From Ottelia alismoides (taxonomy: Eukaryota > Streptophyta > Magnoliopsida > Alismatales > Hydrocharitaceae): 64,000 nucleotides of DNA. The stretch lies in contig JAZKJV010010759.1 of the NCBI GenBank assembly GCA_037367405.1, positions 124,001-188,000 of the forward strand, read 5' to 3'. Below, in pieces: positions 45,768 to 57,624 of this stretch. Under the pieces are notes generated by a model, which saw only the letters and a list, made by a program, of their open reading frames with translations, had not been told where the DNA came from and searched no databases. The translations under genes were made by a program, and so were the position numbers. Numbering within the stretch: position 1 is the stretch's first letter; every line of letters begins with the position of its first letter.

Positions 45768-47169
45768 GTATGGCTTAGTAGTTTATTTTCAGATTTTACC
45801 GTTTATCTATTTTTGGCTCTATATATTATAACTGTTTTCTGAATTGTTTCTATTTCTCTTTTCTATGCGAGGGGACCGCCAGAGGAGCTTGCATCTTTTG
45901 GTTGGAGGACCCATGCCTGTAGAGGAGAAGGAGGACAAGAGGAGGATGGTTATATAGGATAGAGTAGTTAGTTTCTTTCTTATAACATTTGATTATTATT
46001 GTAATTATATAGGGACTCATAGAATTCGGACAGTTTGGACTTGGCCTTTATCGGGGTCTGTTTCGCCAAGCACCAGTGTGCTCGGGGGACCTCACCGCGA
46101 TTTTCATCGGTTTTGATTTCTCGCCTTTTATTTCTATTTTGATTCTAGTAGAATTTGGCCGCTAGACTTAGATATTTCTCTGATTGTGACGTAACTGATT
46201 AGGACCCAATCCTTAACTATTTGCATGTGCCTATAGTTCGTAAATTGACTTAATTAATAATTATAATAAAAAGTTAGTCTAATCAGACTTAAGTCCACGT
46301 GCCATGAGGAAGCACATACAACGCTAGCAGGACCCGTTGTGGCGGGCACCGAGTGATTCCCAAGATTGGACTCCAGACTAAGTCTTATTGACTAAGTACC
46401 ATTCTTCTCGTGTAGAAATTGCTTGTCTAAGATTGGTTTCTTCTTGCATCATATAGATAGTTTTGTTTTTATCTTTTAATTTATGCGTGGATCACCCTGC
46501 ATGTAGATTGCTGGCAACAGGTACGTATCTCTCACTTTGCATGCATCATCGTGTTTGATCGCGCATCAATGTTTTTGACTTCTCCTCCAATTTTGGACTA
46601 TAAATAATCAGGAGAATTGAAAAATTCATTAGACGTTGCTTGCTTATTGAAAAATACCTAAAAAGAGATAAACATAAAATTGGGACTGCTAATCAAACTT
46701 GATCATAAAATACACTTCATCTAAAAATCTGATTTGTGAGAGTAATCCCCTCATTGTTTGGTTTGATTGTACGAGAGAGTGACTCGTACACTAGGCTAGA
46801 TCCATACATGAACTCCTATTAGACTACTGGTCTTGGGGTTAGTCGTTCTCCAGTAAGGATCGCTCCGGTTTCCGGTAAAGCAGGCTGCGATATCCTTAGC
46901 AGAGTGAGTTGAACGGGTAGCCGGTAAACAGTTTGCAACTTGTACTGGCTGGGAAAGATCTAACTTTGGGATTGGGTCAGTCTCTTGGTAGCATCGCGTT
47001 CCTACCAGCTTGCTTAATTGCTCTTTTATACTGAATTATCACATAAATAAAATTGACAAGATAAAAGACCGAACTTTCACGATCATCAGCTCTCAGTGTT
47101 GAGTAGGTGAATTAGGGGTTTGTTTGCTAATCTTGTTTCCAGATCCCATCCGCCTTTCTCCAAATCACG
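45768..47169 (+). other. E7 5' leader
   Basis: No gene. Homologous to E6 and distantly to the E1 and E3 leaders (GTGAGAGTAATCCCC near 46735, CTCCGGTTTCCGGTAAAGC at 46863-46881). The last is an inverted repeat, CCGG-TTT-CCGG. The leader ends at the gag methionine at 47170. Confidence 0.65.
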
Positions 47170-48666
47170 ATGATGGGCCGAAGATCCCTTAGGCAGCCCT
47201 TAGTTGCACTACTTTCGAGCACTCTGCCTCATTCATCTAGGTTGGTCCGTGAGTGCCCAGACCCGTTCTCCGATCCTAAGTTTGATTCCGTCCTGTTTCC
47301 CCTCGACCACCCTTCTACCAGTCTCGAGGTACCAGAGCTGAGTTCGAAGCATATATTTGTTCATTTGACAGCACCTGAGTTCGGGTCTTTCGCCTATGCC
47401 TAGACCCAGAATTTCCCGTACTTTGCCTTACCATGACCTCAGAGAGATGGCCGGCAGTGAGGAGCACATCGTTGGACAACCCCAGACTACTACCTATGTT
47501 TTGGATCAGGGCGTCATCAACAACACACTGTTAGCCTCCCTAGAGATGATGCGGCATCAGATTAGAGACCAGGTAGCATTCATAGTAGATATGCGCAGAG
47601 AGATGGAGCAGATGTGAGCCAATCGAGGAGAGCAGAACCAAGCTGATGGTGGAGAGATACCATAGCATAGAGGATGGAGAAGGAGACCATACAAAGGAGC
47701 CACAACAGCCAGTCCAACCAACCAGGTTGATGAGAGAGTTGCACAACCATGGTGTGACTCTTACACACCATTGGATTCAGCTTCCGGCGATTCTTGGAGA
47801 TTTCAAGTTCCCGCCTCAGATGATCTAGCTGTTGCCCAAGTTCCATGGGCTTGCCACTGAGGAGCCGCATCTTCACCTCCAGGAATTCAAGATGATCTGC
47901 AACACGGTCCATGACAAACATGTGGACGAGGACGCCATGATGATGATGACTTTTCCATTCTCCCTGGTCGATAGAGCAGCCTACTGGCTGAAGCATTTGG
48001 GGAGATATTTCATTTTTTGGTAACAGCTCCGGATCGAGTACTTGAACAAGTACTATCCACTCGGCCGGATGAATGCAGCTAGAGCTCTGATCAATAATTT
48101 CTCCATGATCCCTAACGAGCAGTTCCATGAGGTGTGGGATCGTTTCTGAGAGCTCATTGACTGGTATCCACACCATGATATATCCAATCCCAATTTAGTA
48201 CAAAATTTCTATTGTGGGCTGACACCGGAGCTGCAGGGACTCGTGAAAACTTCTTGTGGGGGTTCTTATTTAGCCAAAGACGAGAATCAGGTTTGGGCCA
48301 TATATGAGGAGATGGCCGAGAAGTATACTGTCATGTCCCAGCCCCGCCTCTACACTCAAGGGAAATCCTTAATCCATGTCGTGCCCTATCATAGGATAGC
48401 ACGAGTCGATACAGGTCCTTCCACATCTTCTGCAGCTGCAGCACAGGCAGAGTCGTCGGCCGTTGACATGGGCATCATCAGCGAGAAGTTGGACCGCATC
48501 GAGATTATTGAGAAGAAGCGGTGTCAGGGCATGACGTAGATTGACCAGTTGGCACAGACATTGAGTGACTTGAAGACTCAGATCATGTGTCTCCAGGAGG
48601 CACAGACAGCTTCTCATTCCTATCTCAGGTTACGGGAGATGACCGAGAAAATCCTACTCCAAGACT
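47170..48666 (+). pseudogene. E7 gag (retrotransposon gag domain), N-terminal part
   Basis: Structural protein that would form the virus-like particle. The first frame starts MMGRRSLRQPL; after frameshifts come YVLDQGVINNTLLASLEMM and RREMEQM (coiled-coil-like). The gag domain proper runs at about 47770-48330: FKFPPQM-LLPKFHG, EEPHLHLQEFKMICNTV, TFPFSLVDRAAYWLKHL, RIEYLNKYYPLGR, ISNPNLVQNFYCGLTPELQG. This order is typical of Athila-type gag. A tail frame, 48243-48539, holds AIYEEMAEKYTVM and an Ala/Ser-rich part. At least five stops or frameshifts; several look like CAG or CGA changed to TAG or TGA. E8 interrupts it at 48667. Confidence 0.8.
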
Positions 48667-51600
48667 TGAGTGAAGGTATAAAAACACGGGTCGTTGCGAC
48701 CCAGATCTCAAAGACTCAGTCAATCAAGAAAAAGAGACCACCAAATCAGAGATAAAACAATGAAACACGAATAACGGTCTTCGTTATTTATTTAACATGG
48801 TATAGCGACCAGGGTCGAACTCGAGGAGCACGGATTAGGTCAAAAGAGCCTATGAAGTAGTATAAAAGATAAAATGAATAAAATATTTTTTGGTGGATTT
48901 TATGTATTTTTAAAATTTTTTTGTGTTTTTAGTTATGAAGGAAATATAAGAAAATGGCAACAAGCACTCAAACCTCAATTTATTAAATACTCACAAATAG
49001 CTCAGAAAATTCAAATATTTTTTTTGTGTTTTTTATATTTTTAAGTGTTTTTGGTAATTTTCTGGGAATTTTATAATTTTTAATTGATTTTATAAAATTT
49101 GAGAAAGGGAAAAACAATGACAAAATGTACAGTCATATTTGATATGCTAATGAAAAATAACTAATTAGCTATAAAAATCTGATGGCAATTTTTATGAAAA
49201 GTAAATACAAAACTAAGCTACAGAAACTGAAATTGCAATTTTTTAATTTCTTAGAATAGTTAAGAATTTTTATAAGCTTTTTAGGGTTTTGTGACTTTTA
49301 AGAGTTTTATAAATCCAAATCAACAAAAATAGGCTAGAAACTTAAAGACAACAAAACAAACTATTCCTATTTTTTAGATTTTTTTGGTGAATTTTTATAT
49401 TTTTACTCGAATTTTCATTTCAGACAATAACAAAAATGCGTGTTTTTTATTTTTTAAAAATATCAAAACAACTCAAAAGTGTCCCCAAAAATTAGTGAAA
49501 ATTTTACACAGTGGAAGGAGCCATGTTTCTAAATTTCACTTGATTTGGAGTTTATTTGATATTTTATTCAACCAATACAAGGCACACAACACATAGGGAC
49601 CTAAGTGCAAGTAAATATTAGTCCCAAGGGTAATTGATAACACACGTTAAAAATACAAGGCTAAAGTTGCAAAAAGCCCAGATAAACACGAGGCACGCAC
49701 GTGATTTACATTCACAGGGACTAACTTGTAATTCCTATTTATAAAAATGTAGACAGTAATAGCTCAAAACTATAGGATAAACAATGCAAAAGTTCCAAAA
49801 CTCATGTGTCGATGCACGTGTCTCACGTAAATAGGGACTATTTTGCAAATATCATAACCTAAGGTCATAGATGCGAATTATCTAAATTAAAAACAACGGA
49901 CACAAATATTTACAGGACTAAACTACAAAAGTAAAATGAGGAGGGCCTAAGTGCAAATTACCCTCGTTATTGATAATCTGTGGTGGAAGAGGCGCCACGT
50001 GGAAGATCAGATGGCTAAGAGTTGATGACGTCCCTTCGGTGATGAACGGTGTGGATGTGACCCTCAGATTGATCAACGGTCAGACGTAGCCCTCGACTGG
50101 ACGGATAGGATCGAATCTGGAGCAAAAGGGTCGATCTGACGGTGCCTGGATGTCCTCCAAGAATAGGTCACCGGTGAACTTTGCCGGCCTGATACGCACG
50201 ATGGAGGACTCCTCCGGAGCTGCTCTGAGAGGGGAAATGACGCCCTCGATGGTCCCTAGCTTCTGATGTGCTCAGATGGGGCCGGAAACGTCAGAGATGC
50301 TCCGGTGACGATGGAGGCTTGGAACTCCTATTCCTGAATCAGTTGGACCTCCAGATGGGGTCCTTTGACCTGCAAACCTGCACAGCACAAATTCTGGGTC
50401 GAGGGCAAAGTGCCTCGACCCGTCAGCGGGTGAAGAAGGTGGCCGTGTGAGGTGGGGTGGTGCCCTCCGGTGAGGCGACGTAGGAGGAGGGTGATGAACC
50501 TCTCCAGGCGAGTCAGGGTGAATGGAAAGGTGGAGAAGGTGGGGGGAATTCTGATGGAGGTGGTAGGGCAGTCGGAAGGCTGAATAGGTGACCGGAGTTG
50601 CGTGAAATCGGTGATGGACATCGGAGTTCAGAATCGGAAAAATCGCAAATAAAGAAAAGTTAAGGGAAATCTAACCTAACGGATGGTTGCGTTCATCTAG
50701 GTCAGGGACCTCCGGGGTTGTCGCCTCGATGGCTCAACGGGGCTAGAGGCTCGGGCTCACCTTGCGGCGGAGCACGGCGGTGAAAAGCGTTGGATCACTG
50801 GTTCCCGGATTCTCAGTCCTCTCTTCGACTCTCCCGCACGCATCTGTCACTCAGGTGGAGGAGAGGAGATAATCGGAGGCGAGGGGGAAGGCCAAAGATG
50901 ATGTGAAAAGCGCGGCGGACGTGAGACTATATACTGGGAAGGGTCCGATAAGATTGGAGTCGGGAGAGATTTTGGGTGCACGGATCCCTAGGACGATCCC
51001 CGGGCGTGGGTCTCAGATGGATCGTCGATAGTCGGAGCCCGGGGTTCGGATGGAAGGAGGTCGGATCAGGCCAACAAAAATAGGAGAAGGTCGGGTCGGG
51101 GTGCGGATCCGGGCAAAATGGTCCAAGGGGGGGCAGTTGACGGGGGGTCAACGCTCCCCCGTGGACCAATCAGATTAATCCATTTATTAAATATTTGTAA
51201 ATTCATTTTAAAATATAAATGATTTTATTTGAAAATATTTTCAACATGAAAAATGTTTATTTATTTTCAAAGTATTTTTTAGTGATTTTTATTTATTTTT
51301 TTGAAAAATAAATTAGGTATTTACATTATCATATACATGTATATTTACTTATGTGTTTTTTGTTGTTATTTTTAATTATTTTATTTATGTATAAATATTC
51401 CAATTTTATATTTTATTTATTTACATCATAAAACATGGAATTCAAAATAATTTTTATTTAATTTTTATTGTGTATCTACAAGGGTAAAATAAATATATAC
51501 AGGTACATACAAACGTGGTATATACAAGGGGAAGAGAGAGAATTTATTTTTTTATTTTTCTTATTTTTATTTTATTTTTATAAGTATATACAATTTAATC

Positions 51601-51944
51601 AAAAACACATTTTTATTTTTATTTTGCGGAAAATAAAATTATTTATATATATAGGTGTATGTACAAGTATGATTGACCCTATCTCCCTCTACTTGGCTTC
51701 TTTTGCGGTCAGACTAATGCTTGGCCCTCCCTTGGGATTAGGTCGCTCAATATTTATTCTAAATATTCCTCTTTTTTGTGTCTCTTTATTCTTTTATTTA
51801 TGCACTAAAAACATGTTATTTATTCAATATTAACAAATGCATGTCTTTTAATAATTTAATATATTTACACATATATACTTGGTGTTTTTGCCAAAATAAC
51901 TAGCTAAAATAAAAGAATAAAGAGTGATGAATGGATATTCATCA
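48667..51944 (-). repeat. E8: solo-like LTR (type C) inserted in E7 gag
   Basis: On the minus strand it starts TGATGAATATCCATTCATCA at 51944. It aligns with the E9 LTR through the U3 block (51660-51740), GC-rich core (49980-51170) and the TCGAACTCGAGGAGCAC block near 48815. No internal sequence or PBS follows. The other end is short by about 30 bases compared with E9, and I see no matching target duplication (AGACT against ACGGG), so the left boundary is approximate. Confidence 0.75.
50928..50933 (-). promoter_or_regulatory. Candidate TATA box of E8 LTR
   Basis: TATATA on the minus strand, about 1011 bases from the LTR start, in the sense context CCAGTATATAGTC. Confidence 0.5.
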
Positions 51945-52640
51945 ACGGGCTGATCTTAGCAACAACAACTCGACCCAGCACTCCGACCCACACCAATAGG
52001 TTCACTAAATCTAGGTAGAGCCGTTCCAGCAGCTGCAATACTGGTACCTTCAGCCACCATTATCTCAGGACACTCAGACGGTGGTATAACGGTAGGATCA
52101 ACCCTTGGCAGTTCTTCCTCCCCCTAGTGCATGAGACGTTGATGGAAGTCAACAGGATTTGGTACGACCGATAGCAGCCCGGGATCCGTCGAGATCATCC
52201 TGCATTCAGATGGTCGACCGGAGGTGCCTCATCCCAATAGCAGCCTCTAGCTCAGGGTGGACAGTACAACCAGCCTTAACAGCAGTCCCAGTTCCCGTAG
52301 TAGTCACACCAACATTACCAGTCAGGTCCTCGTCCCTACCAGCAGGGACAACCGTGGAGGCAGCACCAGCAGCAGCCTCAGCAGTACTCTCAGCTTCCTC
52401 CTCACCCTTCCCAGTAGCAGCCTCTCAGAGAGGCAACCCGTCCGGTTCTCATGGGCCAGTCTATGAGAACCCAGCACTCGATGATCTAGCCCACCTTCTT
52501 TCCGATTAGTAGGACACATTCAGGCGGGAGATGGACGAGTTGCGCTAGGAGATGAGGGAGATCATCAAGCGCAAGGCCTCCATATCCTCTCAGATCAAAT
52601 CAAATCCGAATTACCTAAAGAGAAAGTCTGAGTAGGTATA
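51945..52640 (+). pseudogene. E7 gag, C-terminal Gln-rich part
   Basis: Resumes E7 after E8. In one frame it reads as a Gln/Pro-rich chain (YNQP, QSQFP, SHQHYQSGPRPYQQ, QPWRQHQQQPQQYSQL) with TAG stops where CAG is expected. It then shifts to MREIIKRKASISSQIKSN. Such Gln-rich tails are usual between gag and protease in Athila-like elements. No zinc knuckle is seen. The other long frames here (52159-52509, 52257-52466) are shadows. Confidence 0.6.
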
Positions 52641-53238
52641 GTTTACAGAGATTACCATTCCTTGTGATTTATTGGGTGGCATTGCTTCATATACAATTGA
52701 TGCTGACTTTGTTACACTTAGGAGCAGTAGGATGCCGGTCGGCAGTGCCTCTTCTGAGCGACGACACCACGAGGATGCAGGAGCGCTAGACGAGGAGGAT
52801 AATGGTACTCATGCCGCTTATGATGATGATGATGGTGGTGGTGATGCCATCAAGGATGTTGATCCAGCAGACGGTACTGAGGCCGTCGCGTCCCCAGATG
52901 CAGAGGGTTGTACTGATGCCACCAGAGATCTAGTTGATGTGCCAGAAAGCGGTGCTAATGCTGTAGTTCGTGATGTCGTGGGTGGTACTGAGGCCACCCC
53001 TTCTATTCCAGTTGTATTTTCGCCAGTTTCTGTACCTCGAGACTTTACAGAAAATACCAAAAAGATTAATAAAGGAAAGGGCTCTTCATCTTTGAGTCCA
53101 TATGTGATGCATGATGATACTTGTATGGATTCTATTACTTCTCAGCAGCAGAAACCCATTCCTAGCCCTCTATCTGAGGAGGGCCTAGCCATCCCCTTCC
53201 CTCAAGTACTTCGCTTGGCTAAAGGGAATAAAAAATAA
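52641..53238 (+). pseudogene. E7 gag-protease linker, acidic
   Basis: A 188-residue open stretch (52672-53238) starting MGGIASYTIDADFVTL. The middle is rich in Asp, Glu, Gly and Ala (HEDAGALDEEDNG, YDDDDGGGDA) and is partly GAT/GGT repeats at 52818-52850. Its upstream context, FTEITIPCDLLGGIASYT, shows it is continuous with gag rather than an independent start. It ends at TAA, after which the pre-protease region begins. Low complexity; likely a flexible linker. Confidence 0.5.
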
Positions 53239-53916
53239 AATCCAAAAAAATCACATCAGTTAAAGTTCATCCAACAGATGATTTATAGATTCCAGATCCA
53301 ATTGACTCTACAGGAGGCACTTGATCACATCCCTCTCTTCCAAAAGAACTTGAGAGAGAAGACTACCATCCGTAGGAAGAAGAGGAACCATCAGACAGAT
53401 ATCTATGTGATGACTCGTGCCGCTTGCTTCACCATCCAGAACCATCTACCAGCCAAGAGGCCAGATGCAGGAGCTCTCTATGTCAGATGCCATATCCATG
53501 AGCTGAGATTTGGTCACACTCTATTAGATAGTGGCTCTTCCATCAACCTCATTCCGACAGTCTTACTCGTCTGATTTGAGTTTGGCCCTCTTCGACAGAG
53601 GAGGACGGTCCTTCAGTTTGCTGATAGATCTATCAAGAGGCTGAAAGGGTTGTTGAAGTATGTGAGTGTCACAATTCAGGGCCTGAAATTCCCCGTTGAC
53701 TTCATTGTGTTGGACATGGCATTCCCTGGATCTGTAACTGATACCCCCATCATTTTAGGACCACCATTATTGGCCACACACACAGTCAAGGCGGTGTCCG
53801 ACCATGATAGTGGGAAGGTATACTTTTACATTGAGGGAGAGAGTATACAAACAGAGACGATCGACGAGACTAGAGCACGAGACTCAGCTTGCTCAGAGCA
53901 GCACAGTGATTCATAG
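53239..53916 (+). pseudogene. E7 aspartic protease with pre-protease region
   Basis: Frame 53278-53574: IQLTLQEALDHIPLFQKNL, KKRNHQTDIYVMT, AACFTIQNHLPAKRPDAG, VRCHIHELRFGHTLLD, then S-G-S-S-I-N-L-I-P, the canonical D-S-G-S active-site loop. This arrangement is typical of Athila-like elements. After a TGA at 53572-53574 it continues LQFADRSIKRLKG, then 53650-53916: YVSVTIQGLKFPVDFIVLDM, DTPIILGPPLLATHT. Of the four proteases in the window this has the most normal active site, but a stop and frame change break it. Confidence 0.75.
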
Positions 53917-54239
53917 CAGATGACAGAGGCAAAGCGAGACGTCCACCATGAGTGCGACTTTGTGATCACTGATGATGAATCCGCTTGGTTCGATCCCATT
54001 TCACAAACCCTTCTCTCACCTTAAAATTCATCATATTCACATATTCCAGCAGAGGAAAGTTTGGAGAGCACTCTTGGTAGAGGACACATTTGAGGTTGAA
54101 GACCGTGTTCAAGATAGCGAGGCAGAGTACATTTCTTGTGATTCAGATTTAGATCCCTCGGATTCGGACAGAGATTGGGTAGAGTTTGATGATTTACTTC
54201 TATGTATGATTTCCACAGAGCCAGCAGTTAGGGTGGAGA
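53917..54239 (+). pseudogene. E7 post-protease acidic segment
   Basis: The frame 53972-54433 includes EDTFEVEDRVQDSEAEY and DSDLDPSDSDRDWVEFDD, an acidic linker as found between protease and RT in this group. The true E7 part ends at 54239; the rest of that open frame runs into inverted E9 LTR and is an accident. Confidence 0.5.
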
Positions 54240-54255
54240 CCCGGCAACGGTGCCA
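54240..54255 (-). promoter_or_regulatory. PBS remnant beside the E9 LTR
   Basis: TGGCACCGTTGCCGGG on the minus strand, three bases (GAA) after the LTR end, as in E7. The match ends after 16 bases, and E7 coding sequence of opposite orientation follows at once. Confidence 0.8.
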
Positions 54256-54258
54256 TTC

Positions 54259-57200
54259 TGATGAGCCGAAATGTCCCACGAAACCCAAGCAAGGAATAAA
54301 ATCAATCAAGGGTCGTTGCGACACGGATCTCGCAGATAGGACTCAACAAGAAAAAGAGACCACCAAATCAGGTAAATCGATAAAAACACGAATAGCGGTC
54401 TTCGCTATTTATTTAACCTGGTATAGCGACTAGGGTGGAACTCGAGGAGCACAGATTGGTCGGATCGGCCTACGAAGTAGTCAAAAAGATAAAAAAGGAA
54501 TAAAATATTTTTGGTGTATTTTATGTATTTTTAAATTTTTGTGTGTTTTTAATTATAAGAGAAAAATAAGAAAAAACGATAAAAGGAGCAAATTCAACAA
54601 TTTATTCAACACTCAAATATACTCAGAAAATTCAAATAAAATTATTTTTGTGTTTTCCATGTTTTTAAGTGTTTTTGGTAATTTTATGGAAATTTATAAT
54701 TTTTAGTTGATTTTCTAAAAATTGAGAAAAGGGAAAACAATGATAAAATGTACAGTCAGATTTGATAGGCTAATTAAAAATAACTAATTAGCTTTAAAAA
54801 TATGATGGCAATTTTTATGAAAAGTAAATACAGAAACTAAGCTACAGAAACAAGAATTGCAATTTTTTAATTTTTTTTAAGAATTTTTAAGAATTTTTAT
54901 ATGATTTTTAGGGTTTTGTAATTTTTAAGGGTTTTATAAATTCAAATGGGATGAAAATTAGACTGAGGCTCAAATACACCAAAATAAGCACATGCTAATT
55001 TTTTTGTAATTTTTAGAGAAGTTTTTATATTTTTAGTTGATTTTCTAATTCAGACAGTAACAAAAATCAAGGTTTTTTATTTTTTAAAAATAAAAAAAAG
55101 CCACAAAAATGTCCCAAAAATTTAATGAAATTTTTACACAGTGGCAGGAGCCATGTGTCCAAATCTCACTGGATTTGGGTTTAATTTGATATTTTATTCA
55201 ATACAAACAAGACACACAACATACAAGGAACTAAGTGCAAGAAAACATAGTTCCAGGGCAAAATAGCTAACACATATGAAAAGCCCGAGGCCAAAGTTGC
55301 AAAAAGCCCAAACAAACATGAGGCAAACACGTGATTCACACTCGGAGGGACTAAAATGTAATTCCTATTTATAAAGATATAAATAATAACAACGAAAAAG
55401 TTCAGCGATAAAAGTGCAAATAGCCCAAAAGAATCACGTGTCGCAGCACGTGTCTCACTCAAACAGGGACTAAAATGCAATTACAGTAAACACAAGGTCC
55501 CAGATGCAAATGTTCCAAAATACAAACAACTACTAAAAATATTTACAGGACTAAACGGAAATATAAAAACTAAGGAGGGCCTAAGTGCAAATTACCCTCT
55601 TATTAAGATCTGGCGGACAAGGGATGTCCACGTGTGATTGGAAGCCTGAGGTGCGTGGTACCCCTTCGTCGATGGACGCTCCAGATGAGGTCCTCAGACA
55701 ATCAAATGGCTGCTAGCTCCTCGCGAATGGATGAACAAGATCTGAACTGGGGAGAGAGGCTTGATCGGACGGCTCGGGAAGCTCCTGGAAGAACTCTTCG
55801 TCGGCGAACTTCGCCCGGCCGTGGCGTGCGATGGAGACCTCCTCAGCTGCAGCTAGGATGGGGAAATCGATGCTGGCGATGCTCCGCAGTAAATAGTCTG
55901 CTCCGATAGGGCTGAGAGCGTCAAGAGAGCTCCGGCGACGAGAAGGCTTGGAGCTCCTGTGCCTGGACCAGTTGGACCCCTCAGATGGGGTCTGTTGACC
56001 TGCAAATCTGCACAGAACAAAACCTGGGTCGAGGGCAAAGTGCCTCGACCCAGTGAAGGGTCGAATGGGTGGAACGTAGGAGGCGGGGCGGCGCTCTCCG
56101 GCGAGGCGACGGTGGAGGAGAGCGATGGTCCTGCTCCGGGGCAAGTTAGGATTATCGAAGGGGTGTATAAGGTGAAGAGAGATCTCGCGAAGGAGATGGT
56201 GTAATCGGAAGCGGGAACGGTCGATCGGAGTGGAGCGAAATGGCCAGCGAAGGCCGGCGGCGCTAAATAGCAAAAATGGAAATGAGGGTGACCTAAATGA
56301 TCTCGAGGCTACCTGATGATCGCGGACGTCTATGATGGAGGTGGGTGACCTCCTAGGGTCCTTGCCTCAATGGAGCGACGTCTCCAGAGGCTCGAGCTCC
56401 TTCGAGCGGAGCACGACGGTGAGAACCACCAGACCTGGGGCTAGGGCGCTTCACTCCTCGCTGCAACACCTCCTGTGGATTGTTGTCACTCAATGCAAGA
56501 AGGTGGAGGTCATAGGTGTCTGAAACGGTGGCCGAAGGTGCGGCTAATGGAGGACGAAGCTAATGCTATATACAGGTGGAGATCCGGCAAAGATGGAGTC
56601 AGGCAGGGCAATATGGTGCACGAATCCCTAGGAGAATCCCCTGGTGTAGATCTCGGGTGCAAGGTCTACAAATGGAGCCCGGGGTTTAGGTAAATGGGAG
56701 GCGAGATGATTTGGGAGAAAGGGGAGAAGTCGAGTCGGTGACCGGGTATGCGAAGCATGTGGTCCTGGGGGGAAGTTGACCGGAGGTCAACATCCCCCGT
56801 GGACCAATTAGGAGCCGTCATTCAATTATTATTTGTAAAATCATTTTAAAATAGAAAATGATTTTATTTGAAAATACTTTCAACATGAAAAATGTTTGTT
56901 TATTTTCAAAGTATTTTTTAGTGATTTTTATTTATTTTTAAAAAAAATAAATTAGGTATTTACATTATATTATTATAATGTGCAGGTATATTTACATAGG
57001 TATTTTTGAATTTTATTTTTGTTGTTTTATTTATGTACAAATATTCCCATTTTATATTTTATTTATTTATATCATAACATATGGAACATAAAAATATTTT
57101 TAGTTAATTTTTATTAGGTATTTACAAGGGTGAATTAACTAGGTCTTGTATTTTATATACATGGTATATATACACTAGAGAGAGAGAAGTTATTTATTTT

Positions 57201-57610
57201 TATTTTACTTTTATTGTTCAATTTTTATTTTATTTTTATTTTTATAATTATGTACAAAATATGGGAAGCATGCATATATTTTTATTTTGAGAAAATAAAT
57301 TATATATATATATGGAGGGATATTTAGACCATGTTGAGTTACCCTATCTCTCTCTACTTGTTTTATTTTGCGGACAGGCCCTTGTAAAGCCCTCCGTTGG
57401 GTTTGGTTCACTCAATATTTATTCTAAATATTTCCCTATTTTTCTTTATTTATTTATTCCTTTATTTTTATGCAAAAACATGCTAATTATGGTTATTTAC
57501 ATGATGCATGCATTTTGACAAATTATTGTATTTACAAGTATTTACATGGTATTTTGCCAAAGTTTCTAGCTAAAATAAAGGAATAAAGAGTGATGAATAG
57601 GGATTCATCA
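54259..57610 (-). repeat. E9 LTR (type C)
   Basis: On the minus strand it starts TGATGAATCCCTATTCATCA (57610) and ends TTTCGGCTCATCA. Closest to E8: both share a GC-rich hairpin CTGGGTCGAGG/CCTCGACCCAG (56024-56053 here, about 50394-50422 in E8). U3 block at 57325-57420; TATA-like motif at 56567-56572. Confidence 0.9.
56567..56572 (-). promoter_or_regulatory. Candidate TATA box of E9 LTR
   Basis: TATATA on the minus strand, about 1038 bases into the LTR, in the sense context CCTGTATATAGC. In register with E8. Confidence 0.5.
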
Positions 57611-57624
57611 CCCCCTAAACTTTA
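57611..57624 (-). promoter_or_regulatory. E9 polypurine tract
   Basis: TAAAGTTTAGGGGG on the minus strand, immediately before the TGATG of the LTR. Confidence 0.8.

Larger units (their letters stand above)
42509..54239 (+). mobile_element. E7: Athila-like element with gag and protease, 3' half missing
   Basis: 5' LTR, PBS, long leader, gag and protease in order on the plus strand, interrupted by E8. After the protease and an acidic linker the plus-strand sequence stops at 54239, where an inverted PBS-LTR (E9) begins. RT, RNase H and integrase in plus orientation are absent. The five bases before the LTR are ATTGT; no mate is seen. Confidence 0.8.

Noticed and set aside
47580..48176. 198-residue minus-strand frame overlapping E7 gag
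   Set aside because: The plus strand encodes a recognisable gag domain here; this is its antisense shadow.
54060..54433. C-terminal part of the 153-residue frame 53972-54433
   Set aside because: After 54239 it reads through the PBS and inverted LTR of E9, so the Lys/Thr-rich tail is accidental.
55713..56273. 186-residue minus-strand frame in the E9 LTR
   Set aside because: The E8 LTR aligns here at the DNA level but the frame is not kept; likely transcribed leader of the element.
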